Positions 6,957-15,339 of a DNA stretch of 19,379 bases are shown one piece after another. Position 1 is the first letter of the stretch; the number at the start of each line of letters is the position of its first letter. Below the pieces are notes generated by a model. That model was not told the DNA's origin. It was given only the letters and a program-made list of their open reading frames with translations, and ran no database searches. This DNA comes from an uncultured Collinsella sp. (GTDB lineage Bacteria > Actinomycetota > Coriobacteriia > Coriobacteriales > Coriobacteriaceae): NCBI GenBank assembly GCA_958427975.1, contig CAUAEH010000037.1:1-19379 (forward strand), read 5' to 3'. A program made the position numbers and the translations under genes.

Positions 6957-8405
6957 ATGCATATGTCTTTGCTAAACCGCGTACAGCAGCTGCCGAAGGG
7001 CTTTGTTTGGGGCGCCGCAACCGCCGCGTACCAAACGGAAGGTTCCACGAAGGTGGCAGGCAAGGGTAAGACCATGTGGGACGATTACCTTGTCGCCCAG
7101 GGTCGCTTTTTGCCCGACCCGGCCAGTGATTTCTACAACCGCTACGAGGAGGATATCCGCCTTTCTGCCGAGCATGGACTCAACGCCATCCGTGTGTCCA
7201 TCGCCTGGACCCGCATCTTCCCCAACGGCGACGATGCCGAGCCCCTCGCCGAGGGCGTTAAGCACTACCACGAGCTGTTCGCCTGCTGCAAAAAGTATGG
7301 CGTCGAGCCCTATGTGTCCCTGCATCACTTTGACTCCCCCGCCGCCCTGTTCAACCAGGGCGACTGGCTCAACCGCAAGACCGTCGACGCCTATGTGCGC
7401 TATGCCGAGTTCTGCTTCCGCGAGTTCCGCGAGGTCAAGAATTGGTTCACCATCAACGAGCTCATCAGCCTCTCGCACTCCCAATACATCCAAGGCAACT
7501 TCCCGCCCAACCATCACTTTGATGTGACGAGCGGCATCCAGAGCCAGCACAACGAGCTCGTTGCCCACGCCCGCGCCGTCAACCTGTATAAGGATCTTGA
7601 CGAGACCGAGCACCTGGGCGGACGCATTGGCATGGTCAACGTCCTGACGCCGGCATATCCTGCCACAGACTCGCCCGCCGACCAGCACGCCGCCGACCTG
7701 TACAACGCCTTCTACACCGACTTCATCATGGACGGCGCCTTCCTGGGTCACTACTCCGCGCGCACCCTCTCACTCATCAACGAGATTCTGCGTGCCAACA
7801 ACGCCACGCTTACGGTTGAGGACAGCGACATGGAGGAGCTCGCCAAGGCGGCGCCCCGCAACGATATGTTCGGCCTCAACTACTATCAGTCGGCGTTTAT
7901 CGCCGCCTACGATGGCGAGTCCACCAACAGCTTTAACGGCACCGGAGACAAGGGCACCTCGTGCTTTAAGTTTAAGGGCGTCGGGCAGCAGGTCGATATG
8001 CCGGGTATCCCCACCACCGACTGGGATTGGCTCATCTACCCGCAAGGCCTCTACGACACGCTCAAGCACATCAGCGCCACCTATCCCAACCTCCCCGTCA
8101 TCTATATCACCGAAAACGGCCTGGGCCACAAGGACCCCGAGCCCGACGCAAACGGCATCGTCGCCGATCCCGAGCGCATCGACTTTGTCGACCAGCACAT
8201 GGAGAAGGTGCTCCGGGCGCGCGCCGAGGGCGTCGACGTCCAGGGCTACTTTATCTGGAGCCTGCAGGACCAGTTCTCGTGGGCCAACGGCTATAACAAG
8301 CGCTACGGCCTGTTCTACATCGACTTCGACACGCAAAAACGCTACATCAAGCAGTCGGCACTCTGGTACAAGGAGCTCGCCGACACTATGGCGGACGCGC
8401 AGTAG
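6957..8405 (+). CDS. GH1 6-phospho-beta-glycosidase (LacG-like), cassette 2
   Basis: A family GH1 enzyme of 482 aa, expected in the cytoplasm and acting on PTS-imported 6-phospho-disaccharides. The acid/base is Glu168 (FTINEL, where Ile replaces the more usual Phe before Asn) and the nucleophile is Glu386 (YITENG). The phosphate-binding set is Ser441, Lys448 and Tyr450 in FSWANGYNKRYG. It is the most diverged of the three GH1 paralogues here, with a different segment around 210-225 and at 394-404. It is the first gene of its operon, unlike in cassettes 1 and 3. A second ATG at 6963 has better spacing from GAGAGGG (9 nt) than the first (3 nt), so the true start may be two codons later. 6-phospho-beta-galactosidase is favoured by the SW motif, but the substrate is uncertain. 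Confidence 0.92.
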   Translation: MHMSLLNRVQQLPKGFVWGAATAAYQTEGSTKVAGKGKTMWDDYLVAQGRFLPDPASDFYNRYEEDIRLSAEHGLNAIRVSIAWTRIFPNGDDAEPLAEGVKHYHELFACCKKYGVEPYVSLHHFDSPAALFNQGDWLNRKTVDAYVRYAEFCFREFREVKNWFTINELISLSHSQYIQGNFPPNHHFDVTSGIQSQHNELVAHARAVNLYKDLDETEHLGGRIGMVNVLTPAYPATDSPADQHAADLYNAFYTDFIMDGAFLGHYSARTLSLINEILRANNATLTVEDSDMEELAKAAPRNDMFGLNYYQSAFIAAYDGESTNSFNGTGDKGTSCFKFKGVGQQVDMPGIPTTDWDWLIYPQGLYDTLKHISATYPNLPVIYITENGLGHKDPEPDANGIVADPERIDFVDQHMEKVLRARAEGVDVQGYFIWSLQDQFSWANGYNKRYGLFYIDFDTQKRYIKQSALWYKELADTMADAQ

Positions 8406-8426
8406 CGCATCGCCTCGCTTTCCCCC

Positions 8427-8473
8427 GAGAGGGGAGCGGCCCTATGCGATACAAACCCAGCCGCTCCCCTCTC
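8427..8473 (+). other. Intercistronic hairpin between GH1-2 and EIICB-2
   Basis: A 14-bp perfect stem (GAGAGGGGAGCGGC with GCCGCTCCCCTCTC) has a 19-nt loop and is followed by CCCCC, not T residues. It lies in the 176-bp gap between two co-oriented genes and probably tunes the relative expression or mRNA stability of hydrolase and permease. Confidence 0.75.
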
Positions 8474-8581
8474 TCCCCCTGGGACCGACCCCGCCTGCAC
8501 CCGGGCTTTTAGCAAGCGGGAGACCATATAGGTTTTCAACGTCCATGCCATTAAGATTTCATGCAAAGAGGAGCGTGAACT

Positions 8582-10342
8582 ATGGAATCGATCGTTAAGT
8601 TCTTGGAGAAAGGTCAGCCGTACTTCGACAAGGTCTCTAAGAACATCTACCTTCAGGCCATTAAAGACGGCTTTTTGGCAGCAATGCCCATCATCCTGTC
8701 TTCTTCTGTCTTCCTGCTTATTTCGACCCTGCCGGGCGTTGTCGCCACGGTCGGCGGCTTTACGCTGCCCGACTGGTGGAACGTCGACGTCGTGAACTTC
8801 TGCAACAAGGTTTACAACTTCACGATGGGCGTCGTGGGCATCATGGTCGCCGGCACCACCGCAAGCGCGCTGACCGGCTCCAAGAACCGCCGCATGCCTG
8901 CCGGCAAGGCCATCAACGCCACGAGCACCATGGTCGCCGCCATGTGCGCTATGCTCATCTTGGCCGTTACCCAGACGAGTGCCAAGATCGACGGCGCCGA
9001 TGTCTCGGTGTTCTTTACCGACAACATGGGCACCAAGGGCCTACTGAGCTCCTTTGTCGCCGCATTTGCCACGGTCAACATCTATGCCTTCTGCATTAAG
9101 CGAGACATCACCATCAAGCTGCCCAAAGAAGTCCCCGGCGCCATCGCCCAGAACTTCCGCGACATCTTCGCCTTCAGCTTCTCCATCCTGTTTGTCGCCG
9201 TCATCGACGTTATCTGCCGCACCTGCTTGGCCGTCCCGTTTGCCAACGTCATCTCCACGCTGGTGAGCCCGCTGTTCGCCGCTGCCGATTCCTACGCCGG
9301 CCTCGCCCTCATCTGGTTCATGATCCCGCTGTTCTGGTTCATGGGCATCCACGGCCCCTCGGTCGTTAAGCCTGCCCTCAACGCCGCGCTGTTTGGCAAC
9401 ATCACCACCAACCTCGCCACGCTGCAGGCCGGCGGTCACCCCGCCCTCGCCCTGACCGAGAACTTCGGTAACTACATCGGCGAACTCGGCGGCACCGGCG
9501 CCACGTTCATTGTCCCGATCATCTTCCTGCTCTTTATGCGCTCCAAGCAGCTCAAGGCCGTCGGCAAAGCCTCTGTCGTACCCGTGATGTTCGCCGTCAA
9601 CGAACCGCTGCTGTTCGCCGCGCCCATCATCCTCAACCCGTACTTCCTGATCCCGTTCCTGTTTGCCCCCGTGGCCAACGTCCTCATTGGTAAGTTCTTC
9701 ATCGACTTTTTGGGCATGAACGGCTTTATCTATGCCATGCCGTGGGCACTCCCCGGACCGATCGGCACCTTCATCGACACCAACTTCCAGCCGATCTCTC
9801 TGGTCCTGGTTGTCGTCCTGCTGGTCGTTGACTTCTTAATCTACTACCCGTTCTGCAAGGCCTACGACAACGTCCTGTGCAAGCAGGAGGCCGAGACCCT
9901 GGCCGAAGAAGAGGCCGAGGAGACCAAGGCCGTCAAGACCGCTGCCGCCCCCGCCGTTGAGGCTCCTGTTGTCGAGACCGCTTCTGCCACTGAGGCCTCC
10001 GCAGCTCCGTCCGCCCTTAAGGGCAAGGATCTGAGGGTTCTGGTTCTGTGCGCTGGCGCCGGCACCTCCGCACTGCTCGCCAACGCGCTTAAGGAAGGCG
10101 CCGACGAGCTGGGCATCGACATTACCGCCAACGCCGGTGCCTACGGCAGCCACTACGCCATCATGGACCAGTACAACGTCATCGTCCTGGCTCCGCAGGT
10201 TCGCACCTATTACAACGAGATGAAGGCCGACACCGACCGCCTGGGCATCACGCTGCTGTCGCCCAAGGGCAAACAGTACATCGACCTCACTAAGGATCCC
10301 AAGGGTGCCGTCTCCTGGATCGAGGAAAACCTCGAGGCATAA
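8582..10342 (+). CDS. PTS lactose-family EIICB, cassette 2
   Basis: A 586-aa fused EIIC-EIIB permease. The EIIC domain (about 1-430) starts IVKFLEKGQPYFDKVSKNIY and contains the GIHGPS and NEPLLFAAP motifs of the lactose/cellobiose family. A Glu/Ala/Val-rich linker (about 430-480) leads to EIIB with VLVLCAGAGTSALLANAL, where Cys490 is the phosphocysteine. The EIIB tail reads YAIMDQYNVIVLAPQVR, close to EIICB-3 and further from EIICB-1. AGAGGAG lies about 8 nt upstream of the ATG. It is the second gene of its operon after GH1-2. No EIIA lies nearby, so it must borrow one, plausibly the product of 120-458. Substrate is inferred only at the family level (beta-galactoside or beta-glucoside). Confidence 0.93.
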   Translation: MESIVKFLEKGQPYFDKVSKNIYLQAIKDGFLAAMPIILSSSVFLLISTLPGVVATVGGFTLPDWWNVDVVNFCNKVYNFTMGVVGIMVAGTTASALTGSKNRRMPAGKAINATSTMVAAMCAMLILAVTQTSAKIDGADVSVFFTDNMGTKGLLSSFVAAFATVNIYAFCIKRDITIKLPKEVPGAIAQNFRDIFAFSFSILFVAVIDVICRTCLAVPFANVISTLVSPLFAAADSYAGLALIWFMIPLFWFMGIHGPSVVKPALNAALFGNITTNLATLQAGGHPALALTENFGNYIGELGGTGATFIVPIIFLLFMRSKQLKAVGKASVVPVMFAVNEPLLFAAPIILNPYFLIPFLFAPVANVLIGKFFIDFLGMNGFIYAMPWALPGPIGTFIDTNFQPISLVLVVVLLVVDFLIYYPFCKAYDNVLCKQEAETLAEEEAEETKAVKTAAAPAVEAPVVETASATEASAAPSALKGKDLRVLVLCAGAGTSALLANALKEGADELGIDITANAGAYGSHYAIMDQYNVIVLAPQVRTYYNEMKADTDRLGITLLSPKGKQYIDLTKDPKGAVSWIEENLEA

Positions 10343-10371
10343 GACGCTGACGCCACCTGCCGCTCGCAGAA

Positions 10372-10418
10372 AAAAAATGGCCCGTGCATCGATGCGTGAT
10401 GCGCGGGCCATTTTGTTT
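10372..10418 (+). terminator. Terminator of cassette 2
   Basis: The stem AAAATGGCCCG plus GCATC pairs with GATGC plus CGGGCCATTTT, with one T/G mismatch, and is followed by GTTT. It begins about 30 bp after the EIICB-2 stop. A-rich and T-rich flanks would allow activity on both strands. Confidence 0.88.
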
Positions 10419-10440
10419 AGACCGCACCCGTCCTCCTGTT

Positions 10441-10741
10441 CATCTTAATCTGTAACATCTAGCCGAGTTTTTGGGTCCCAGCTGTTACAGATCGAGGTGA
10501 ACGCACAGGCCAAGCCAAAAATCTCAATCTGTAACATGTAGACCGCTTTTGACCGCTTAGATGTTACAGATCGAGACAAACAGATGGGTCAATCCAATCA
10601 ATCTAGATCTGTAACACCTGGCTGGTCATTTCACTCCTAACTGTTACAGATCGAGACAAAGATGATGGCTGGGTAGACAAAATCTCAATCTATAACACCT
10701 AGTCGAGTTTTCGGGTCCCACCTGTTACAGATTTAGACGAG
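10441..10741. repeat. Palindromic 80-bp repeat cluster B (4 units)
   Basis: Four palindromes have left arms TGTAACA starting at 10451, 10530, 10610 and 10691 (the last reads TATAACA) and right arms TGTTACA at 10483, 10562, 10642 and 10723. Arm spacing is 32 bp in every unit and the periods are 79, 80 and 81 bp. The loops are type I, type II, a variant, then type I. The inter-unit 20-25 bp are mostly unique. The cluster ends 15 bp before the lacI-3 stop codon, and no other lacI-3 terminator was seen. Confidence 0.9.
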
Positions 10742-10755
10742 CAGGCCGAGCACGT

Positions 10756-11766
10756 CTACGCCCGCAGATCCCTCACGCTGGAACGCTCGACCAACACGCC
10801 CGAGACGAGCGTACGACTTCTGGAGCTCGGGGCTTCCAGACCTGCGACGACCTCGTTAAGCGCACGGATGCCCAGTTCGCGGTGGCGAAACTTCACCGAC
10901 GTCAGAATCGAGTTGGGAATCGTCTTGTAGAGCTCATCGTCGAAGCCGATCACGGACACGTCGTCGGGCACATTGAGCCCTTTGTCACGTAGAGCCATCA
11001 TCACGCCGTTTGCCATGCAGTCGTTAGCAGCGAGGACCGCCGTGCAATCGGGCTTATCGGCAAGCACAAGGCCCGCGGCATAGCCACTATCCGCATTCCA
11101 ATCGCCTTGCAGAGGCTCGGGCGGCTCAATGCCACGTGCCTCGAGTGCCGCTCGCCAACCTTTCATACGGCACTGGCTCGACAGTGACTCTTTCTTACCA
11201 GAGACGAAGTACACGTTCTTGTGCCCGTGGTTCAAGAAGTACTCGCACGCCATGCGCGCGCCGCCCTCTTGGTCGTCACTGACGGTAGAGCAGGTAGGAT
11301 GTTCCATCGGTGTGATAATCACCGTCTTGAGGTCTTTCGGCGCCTCAAAGGTATCAAAGTCATCGACCATCTGGCGCAGGTTGAAAATCATGCCGTCGAC
11401 GGGGAGCTGCGACATCCTACGCGCCGCTTCGGCAAGGGTCATCTTCTCCCCCGCCCGCTTTTTGATCATCGTAAGAGCAAAGCCTCGCTCTTCGGCGGCA
11501 TCGGCGATACCGTCGATCATGTCCACGGCACCGCCCGACAAGTGGAACAGCACGACGCCGATGCACCCGTAACGGCCCAACTTGAGCGAACGCGCGGCAA
11601 AGTTGGCTCGAAACCCGAGCGCCTCCATGGCCGAATGAACCTTATCGCGTGTCGACTCTCGCACGCTATCGGGCTCGTTAATCACGCGCGAAACCGTCTT
11701 GAGAGAAACACCAGCGGCAATCGCCACATCATTCATTGAGACATTTTTCTTGTCCATCGTTGCCAC
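10756..11766 (-). CDS. LacI-family transcriptional repressor, cassette 3
   Basis: A 336-aa LacI/GalR regulator. The HTH reads MNDVAIAAGVSLKTVSRVI (about 11-29), then come the hinge FRANFAARSLKLG and the sugar-binding core. The recognition pair is Leu22-Lys23. The chosen start is GTG at 11766, because GGAG lies 5 nt upstream; an ATG three codons later would be 14 nt from it. The gene is divergent from EIICB-3 and GH1-3. Twin operators of a third half-site type lie in the divergent gap, but none as clear as in the other cassettes was seen in the lacI-3 leader. The role is inferred: sugar-responsive repression of cassette 3. Confidence 0.92.
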   Translation of the reverse strand: MATMDKKNVSMNDVAIAAGVSLKTVSRVINEPDSVRESTRDKVHSAMEALGFRANFAARSLKLGRYGCIGVVLFHLSGGAVDMIDGIADAAEERGFALTMIKKRAGEKMTLAEAARRMSQLPVDGMIFNLRQMVDDFDTFEAPKDLKTVIITPMEHPTCSTVSDDQEGGARMACEYFLNHGHKNVYFVSGKKESLSSQCRMKGWRAALEARGIEPPEPLQGDWNADSGYAAGLVLADKPDCTAVLAANDCMANGVMMALRDKGLNVPDDVSVIGFDDELYKTIPNSILTSVKFRHRELGIRALNEVVAGLEAPSSRSRTLVSGVLVERSSVRDLRA

Positions 11767-11837
11767 TGCTTCTCCAGTCGGTTTTACATCGCTTGTTTTT
11801 GCGTTCTAGCATACACTACCTGCCTGACTGATAAATC

Positions 11838-11868
11838 AACCGTTTACCGAACAATATCGACCGCTCAC
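11838..11868 (+). promoter_or_regulatory. Tandem direct repeat, cassette 3 control region
   Basis: AACCGTTTAC (11838-11847) and GACCGCTCAC (11859-11868) have a 21-bp offset and the middle CGAACAATATC. On the minus strand the element directly precedes a candidate lacI-3 promoter (TTTATC, 16 bp, TATGCT). It lies 173 bp before EIICB-3. Confidence 0.6.
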
Positions 11869-11895
11869 CCGTATATCCTTGTTGCTCTTCCAAAA

Positions 11896-11936
11896 ATGTC
11901 TTACGTTGTCATTAACGAAATGACAACGTTGTCATT
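11896..11936. promoter_or_regulatory. LacI-3 twin operators before EIICB-3
   Basis: AATGACAACGTTGTCATT (11919-11936) is a perfect 18-bp palindrome. A weaker copy, ATGTCTTACGTTGTCATT, lies at 11896-11913, with centres 23 bp apart. The palindrome overlaps a candidate -35 TTGTCA (11930-11935) with TAAGCA 17 bp downstream. The half-site GTTGTCATT differs from the cassette 1 half-site by one base. Confidence 0.8.
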
Positions 11937-12040
11937 TCGCAATGCCTTCCTTAAGCAGGAAGGTTTCCGGGCAGTCCTGACCATCCATCGACGACCAGTT
12001 CCATCCACATGCATCGCGCATCAAGCAGCAAAGGAGCTCT

Positions 12041-13819
12041 ATGGACGCCATCGTAAAGATGCTCGAAAAGCATCAACCGTTCTTTGAGAAGATCTCGAGG
12101 AACATCTACCTCCAGGCCATCAAGGACGGATTCCTTGGGTGCATGCCCATTGTCCTCACCTCTTCGATCTTTCTGCTCATTGCCACCCTTCCCGGCGTTG
12201 TCGGCATCACGCTGCCCCAGCCGCTCATCGACTGGTGCAACAAGCTGTACAACTTCACCATGGGCGTCATGGGCATCATGGTTGCCGGCACCACTGCCAA
12301 GAACTTCACGGCATCCATGAACCGTCGTATGCCCGCCGGCAAAGTGCTCAACGACGGTTCCACCATGGTGGCCGCCCAGTGCAGCATGCTGCTGCTCGCA
12401 GTCACGCAGTTCACCACCAAGTTCAACGGCTCCGAACTTTCGGTCTTCGATTGCACCAGCATGGGCACGCGCGGTCTGTTCTCGGCCTATATCGCCGCGT
12501 TCATTACCGTGTGGGTCTACAAATTCTGCGTCTCGCGCGATCTGACCATTAAGCTGCCCAAGGAGGTCCCGGGCGCCATCGCTCAGAACTTCCGCGACAT
12601 CATCCCCTTTGGCGGTGCTGTCATCATCTGCGGCATCGTCGATGTCGTTGTGCGCAACCTCATGGGCGTTCCGTTCTCCGAGTTGCTTATCAAACTGCTC
12701 TCCCCGCTCTTCACTGCGGCAGAGACCTACCCCGGACTCATCCTTATTCAGGCGGCCACCGCGTTCTTCTGGTTCATCGGCGTCCACGGCCCTTCGATTG
12801 TCCAGCCGGGCATCGACCCCATCCGTCTTGCCAACCAGGCCGAGAACCTGCAGGTTCTGCTGGCCGGTGGCCACCCCGCCCACTCCCTCACCTTTAACAT
12901 GTCGCTCGTGGGTGAGTTCGGCGGCACCGGCGCCACGTTCATCGTGCCGCTTCTGCTGATTCTCTTTATGAAGTCCAAACAGCTCAAAGCCGTCGGCAAG
13001 GCCTCGATTGTTCCTGTTGCCTTCGCCGTCAACGAACCGCTGCTCTTTGGCGCGCCGATGATCCTTAACCCCTACATGCTCATCCCCTTTGTTGCCGCCG
13101 GCTGCGTCAACGTGAGTGTTGCCAAGTTCTTTATCGACAACGTGGGCATGAACGGCTTCTCCTTCGTGGTGCCTTGGGCTACCCCTGCCCCCATCGGCAT
13201 CTTCATCACTACAAACTTCCAGCTTATCGCCCTGGTATTTGTCGCGATCATCATCTTGCTGGACGCCATCATCTACCTGCCGTTCTTGAAGGCATACGAT
13301 AAGCTGCTCTGCGACCAGGAAGCCGAGCGCGCCGCCGAGCTGGGTCTCGAGTCCGATGGTGCTGCCACCATCGCCGCCAGCACCTCTGCGCCCGCTGTCG
13401 AGCAGGCCACCGCTGCCGTCGAGCCGACCGCCGCTGCCGCTGACAGCAAGCCTGTCGCCGATCAGCCCGAGCCCGCTGCCGATGCATCCGCTAAGAAGGA
13501 TGTCGACGGTCTGAAGGTCCTCGTCCTGTGCGCCGGCGCCGGCACCTCTGCCATGCTTGCCAACGCCATCAAGGAAGGTGCCGCGCAGACCGGAGAGAAC
13601 ATCGCTTCCTCCGCAGGCGCCTATGGCCAGCACACTGCCATCATGGATCAGTACGACGTTATCGTGCTTGCCCCGCAGGTCCGTAGCTACTACAACGACA
13701 TGAAGGCCGACACCGATCGCCTGGGCATTAAGCTGCTCGCCCCGCGCGGTAAGGAATATATCGACCTTACTCGCGACCCCGCTGGCGCCATCAAGTGGCT
13801 CCGCGAGAACCTCGACTAG
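12041..13819 (+). CDS. PTS lactose-family EIICB, cassette 3
   Basis: A 592-aa fused EIIC-EIIB permease. The EIIC domain (about 1-430) starts IVKMLEKHQPFFEKISRNIY and has GVHGPSIVQPG and NEPLLFGAP motifs. The linker (about 430-490) is long and rich in Ala, Pro, Glu and Ser. EIIB has VLVLCAGAGTSAMLANAI, where Cys497 is the phosphocysteine, and ends with YIDLTRDPAGAIKWLRENL. It closely resembles EIICB-2 through the EIIB domain and the IPFVAPV/NVGMNGF region, so these two look like the more recent duplicates. AAGGAG lies 4 nt upstream of the ATG. GH1-3 follows after 76 bp. Substrate is known only at the family level. Confidence 0.93.
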   Translation: MDAIVKMLEKHQPFFEKISRNIYLQAIKDGFLGCMPIVLTSSIFLLIATLPGVVGITLPQPLIDWCNKLYNFTMGVMGIMVAGTTAKNFTASMNRRMPAGKVLNDGSTMVAAQCSMLLLAVTQFTTKFNGSELSVFDCTSMGTRGLFSAYIAAFITVWVYKFCVSRDLTIKLPKEVPGAIAQNFRDIIPFGGAVIICGIVDVVVRNLMGVPFSELLIKLLSPLFTAAETYPGLILIQAATAFFWFIGVHGPSIVQPGIDPIRLANQAENLQVLLAGGHPAHSLTFNMSLVGEFGGTGATFIVPLLLILFMKSKQLKAVGKASIVPVAFAVNEPLLFGAPMILNPYMLIPFVAAGCVNVSVAKFFIDNVGMNGFSFVVPWATPAPIGIFITTNFQLIALVFVAIIILLDAIIYLPFLKAYDKLLCDQEAERAAELGLESDGAATIAASTSAPAVEQATAAVEPTAAAADSKPVADQPEPAADASAKKDVDGLKVLVLCAGAGTSAMLANAIKEGAAQTGENIASSAGAYGQHTAIMDQYDVIVLAPQVRSYYNDMKADTDRLGIKLLAPRGKEYIDLTRDPAGAIKWLRENLD

Positions 13820-13834
13820 GTTCCTCCCTCTGTT

Positions 13835-13861
13835 GGTGCCCGGATCCCCAGTTCGGGCACC
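13835..13861 (+). other. Intercistronic hairpin between EIICB-3 and GH1-3
   Basis: An 8-bp perfect stem (GGTGCCCG with CGGGCACC) has an 11-nt loop and no T-run. It occupies the position equivalent to the hairpin at 3820-3853, though the stem sequence differs. Confidence 0.6.
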
Positions 13862-13895
13862 TCTCCCTATTCGTATCCCACAGAAAGGATGACTC

Positions 13896-15317
13896 ATGAC
13901 CAACCCCATGCAGTTCCCCGACGGCTTTGTGTTTGGCGGCGCCACCGCTGCTTACCAGGTTGAGGGCGAGACCCGTACGCACGGCAAGGGCAAAGTGCCC
14001 TGGGACGATTTCCTGGCAGCCCAGGGTCGCTTCTCCCCCGATCCCGCAAGCGATTTCTACAACAAGTACCCGGTCGATATCGACCTGTGCCAGCGCTTCG
14101 GCATCAACGGTATCCGTGTCTCCATCGCTTGGAGCCGCATCTTCCCCAACGGTACTGGCGAGATCAACCCCGAGGGTGTCGCCTTCTATCACGAGCTTTT
14201 TGCCACCTGCAACAAAGCTGGCGTTATCCCCTATGTCACGCTCGATCACTTCGATACGCCCGAGGCCTTCTACCAGGACGGCGGCGAGGGCTTCCTGACG
14301 CGCACGACCATCGATGCCTTTGTCGAGTATGCCAAGTTCTGCTTTGCCGAGTTCACCGAGGTCAAGCACTGGTTCACCTTTAATGAGATTCCCGCGACCG
14401 CCGAGGGCAGCTTTATCGTCGGCAACTGGCCGCACGGCGAGAAGTATCGCCTGGACAAGGCCTTCCAGCTCATGCACAACATGATGGTGGCCCACGCCAA
14501 GGCTGTCGTCGCCTTCCATGAGGGCGGCTTTGAGGGTGAGATCGGCATTGTCCAGAACCTGGAGCCCAAGTATCCCCTCGATCCCAACAGCGCTGCCGAC
14601 TGCGAGGCCGCCCGCATGGCCGACGTCATCAACAACCGCTGGGTACTCGACGCCACCTTCCGTGGCCACTATGCAGCCGACACCATGGAGGCTGCGACCA
14701 AGCTTGCCCATATCGCCGGCGGCGAGCTCGACGTCCGCGACGAGGACATCGCCGCGCTGACCGCCGCGCTCCCCTACAACGATTGCCTGGGCGTCAACAC
14801 CTACAAGTGCCAGTTCCTGCGTGCCGCCGAGGGCGAAAACGACATCAACCACAATGGCACCGGCGACAAGGGCTCCTCGCGCTGGTTCCTCAAGGGCGTG
14901 GGCGAGTCATGCGTGCGCGAAGGCGTTCCCACCACCGATTGGGACTGGATCATCTATCCCGAGGGCCTCTACGACCTGCTGCTCCGCATTAAGAACGATT
15001 ACCCCAACTACAAGAAGATCTACATCACCGAGAACGGCATGGGCTATAAGGACGACTTCGAGGACGGCTTTATCGATGACGCCCCTCGCATCGACTACAT
15101 GCGTCAGCATCTCGCATGGATCCTCAAGGCAATCGACGGCGGCGTGAACGTCGACGGTTACTTCGTGTGGTCGCTGCAGGACCAGTTCTCCTGGACCAAC
15201 GGCTATAACAAGCGCTATGGCCTGTTCTACATCGACTTTGAGACCCAGAAGCGCTATCCCAAGGCGAGCGCGTACTGGTACAAGAACGTCTCGGAGACCG
15301 GCCTGCTTATGGCCTAA
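13896..15317 (+). CDS. lacG: GH1 6-phospho-beta-galactosidase (LacG-like), cassette 3
   Basis: A 473-aa family GH1 retaining glycosidase, close to GH1-1 over its whole length. The acid/base is Glu164 (FTFNEI) and the nucleophile is Glu379 (YITENG). The phosphate-binding set is Ser432, Lys439 and Tyr441 in FSWTNGYNKRYG. LacG-like features include NGTGDKGSSRW (320-330) and TTDWDWIIYPEGLYD (346-360). Asp117 replaces the first His of the LHHFD motif in GH1-1 and GH1-2, while the conserved His118 is kept. AAAGGA lies 6 nt upstream of the ATG. It is the last gene of the cassette 3 operon and is followed by a strong terminator. The phospho-galactoside preference is inferred from the Trp after the phosphate-binding Ser; assays could place it as a 6-phospho-beta-glucosidase instead. 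Confidence 0.93.
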   Translation: MTNPMQFPDGFVFGGATAAYQVEGETRTHGKGKVPWDDFLAAQGRFSPDPASDFYNKYPVDIDLCQRFGINGIRVSIAWSRIFPNGTGEINPEGVAFYHELFATCNKAGVIPYVTLDHFDTPEAFYQDGGEGFLTRTTIDAFVEYAKFCFAEFTEVKHWFTFNEIPATAEGSFIVGNWPHGEKYRLDKAFQLMHNMMVAHAKAVVAFHEGGFEGEIGIVQNLEPKYPLDPNSAADCEAARMADVINNRWVLDATFRGHYAADTMEAATKLAHIAGGELDVRDEDIAALTAALPYNDCLGVNTYKCQFLRAAEGENDINHNGTGDKGSSRWFLKGVGESCVREGVPTTDWDWIIYPEGLYDLLLRIKNDYPNYKKIYITENGMGYKDDFEDGFIDDAPRIDYMRQHLAWILKAIDGGVNVDGYFVWSLQDQFSWTNGYNKRYGLFYIDFETQKRYPKASAYWYKNVSETGLLMA

Positions 15318-15339
15318 CTTTTGCCGCATACCCCCTGTC

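Noticed and set aside
10441..10741. CRISPR array, because of regular 80-bp units separated by unique 20-25 bp stretches
   Set aside because: The units are about 60-bp imperfect palindromes with variable loops, not near-identical short direct repeats. The spacers are short, only 2-4 units occur per cluster, and no cas gene is present.
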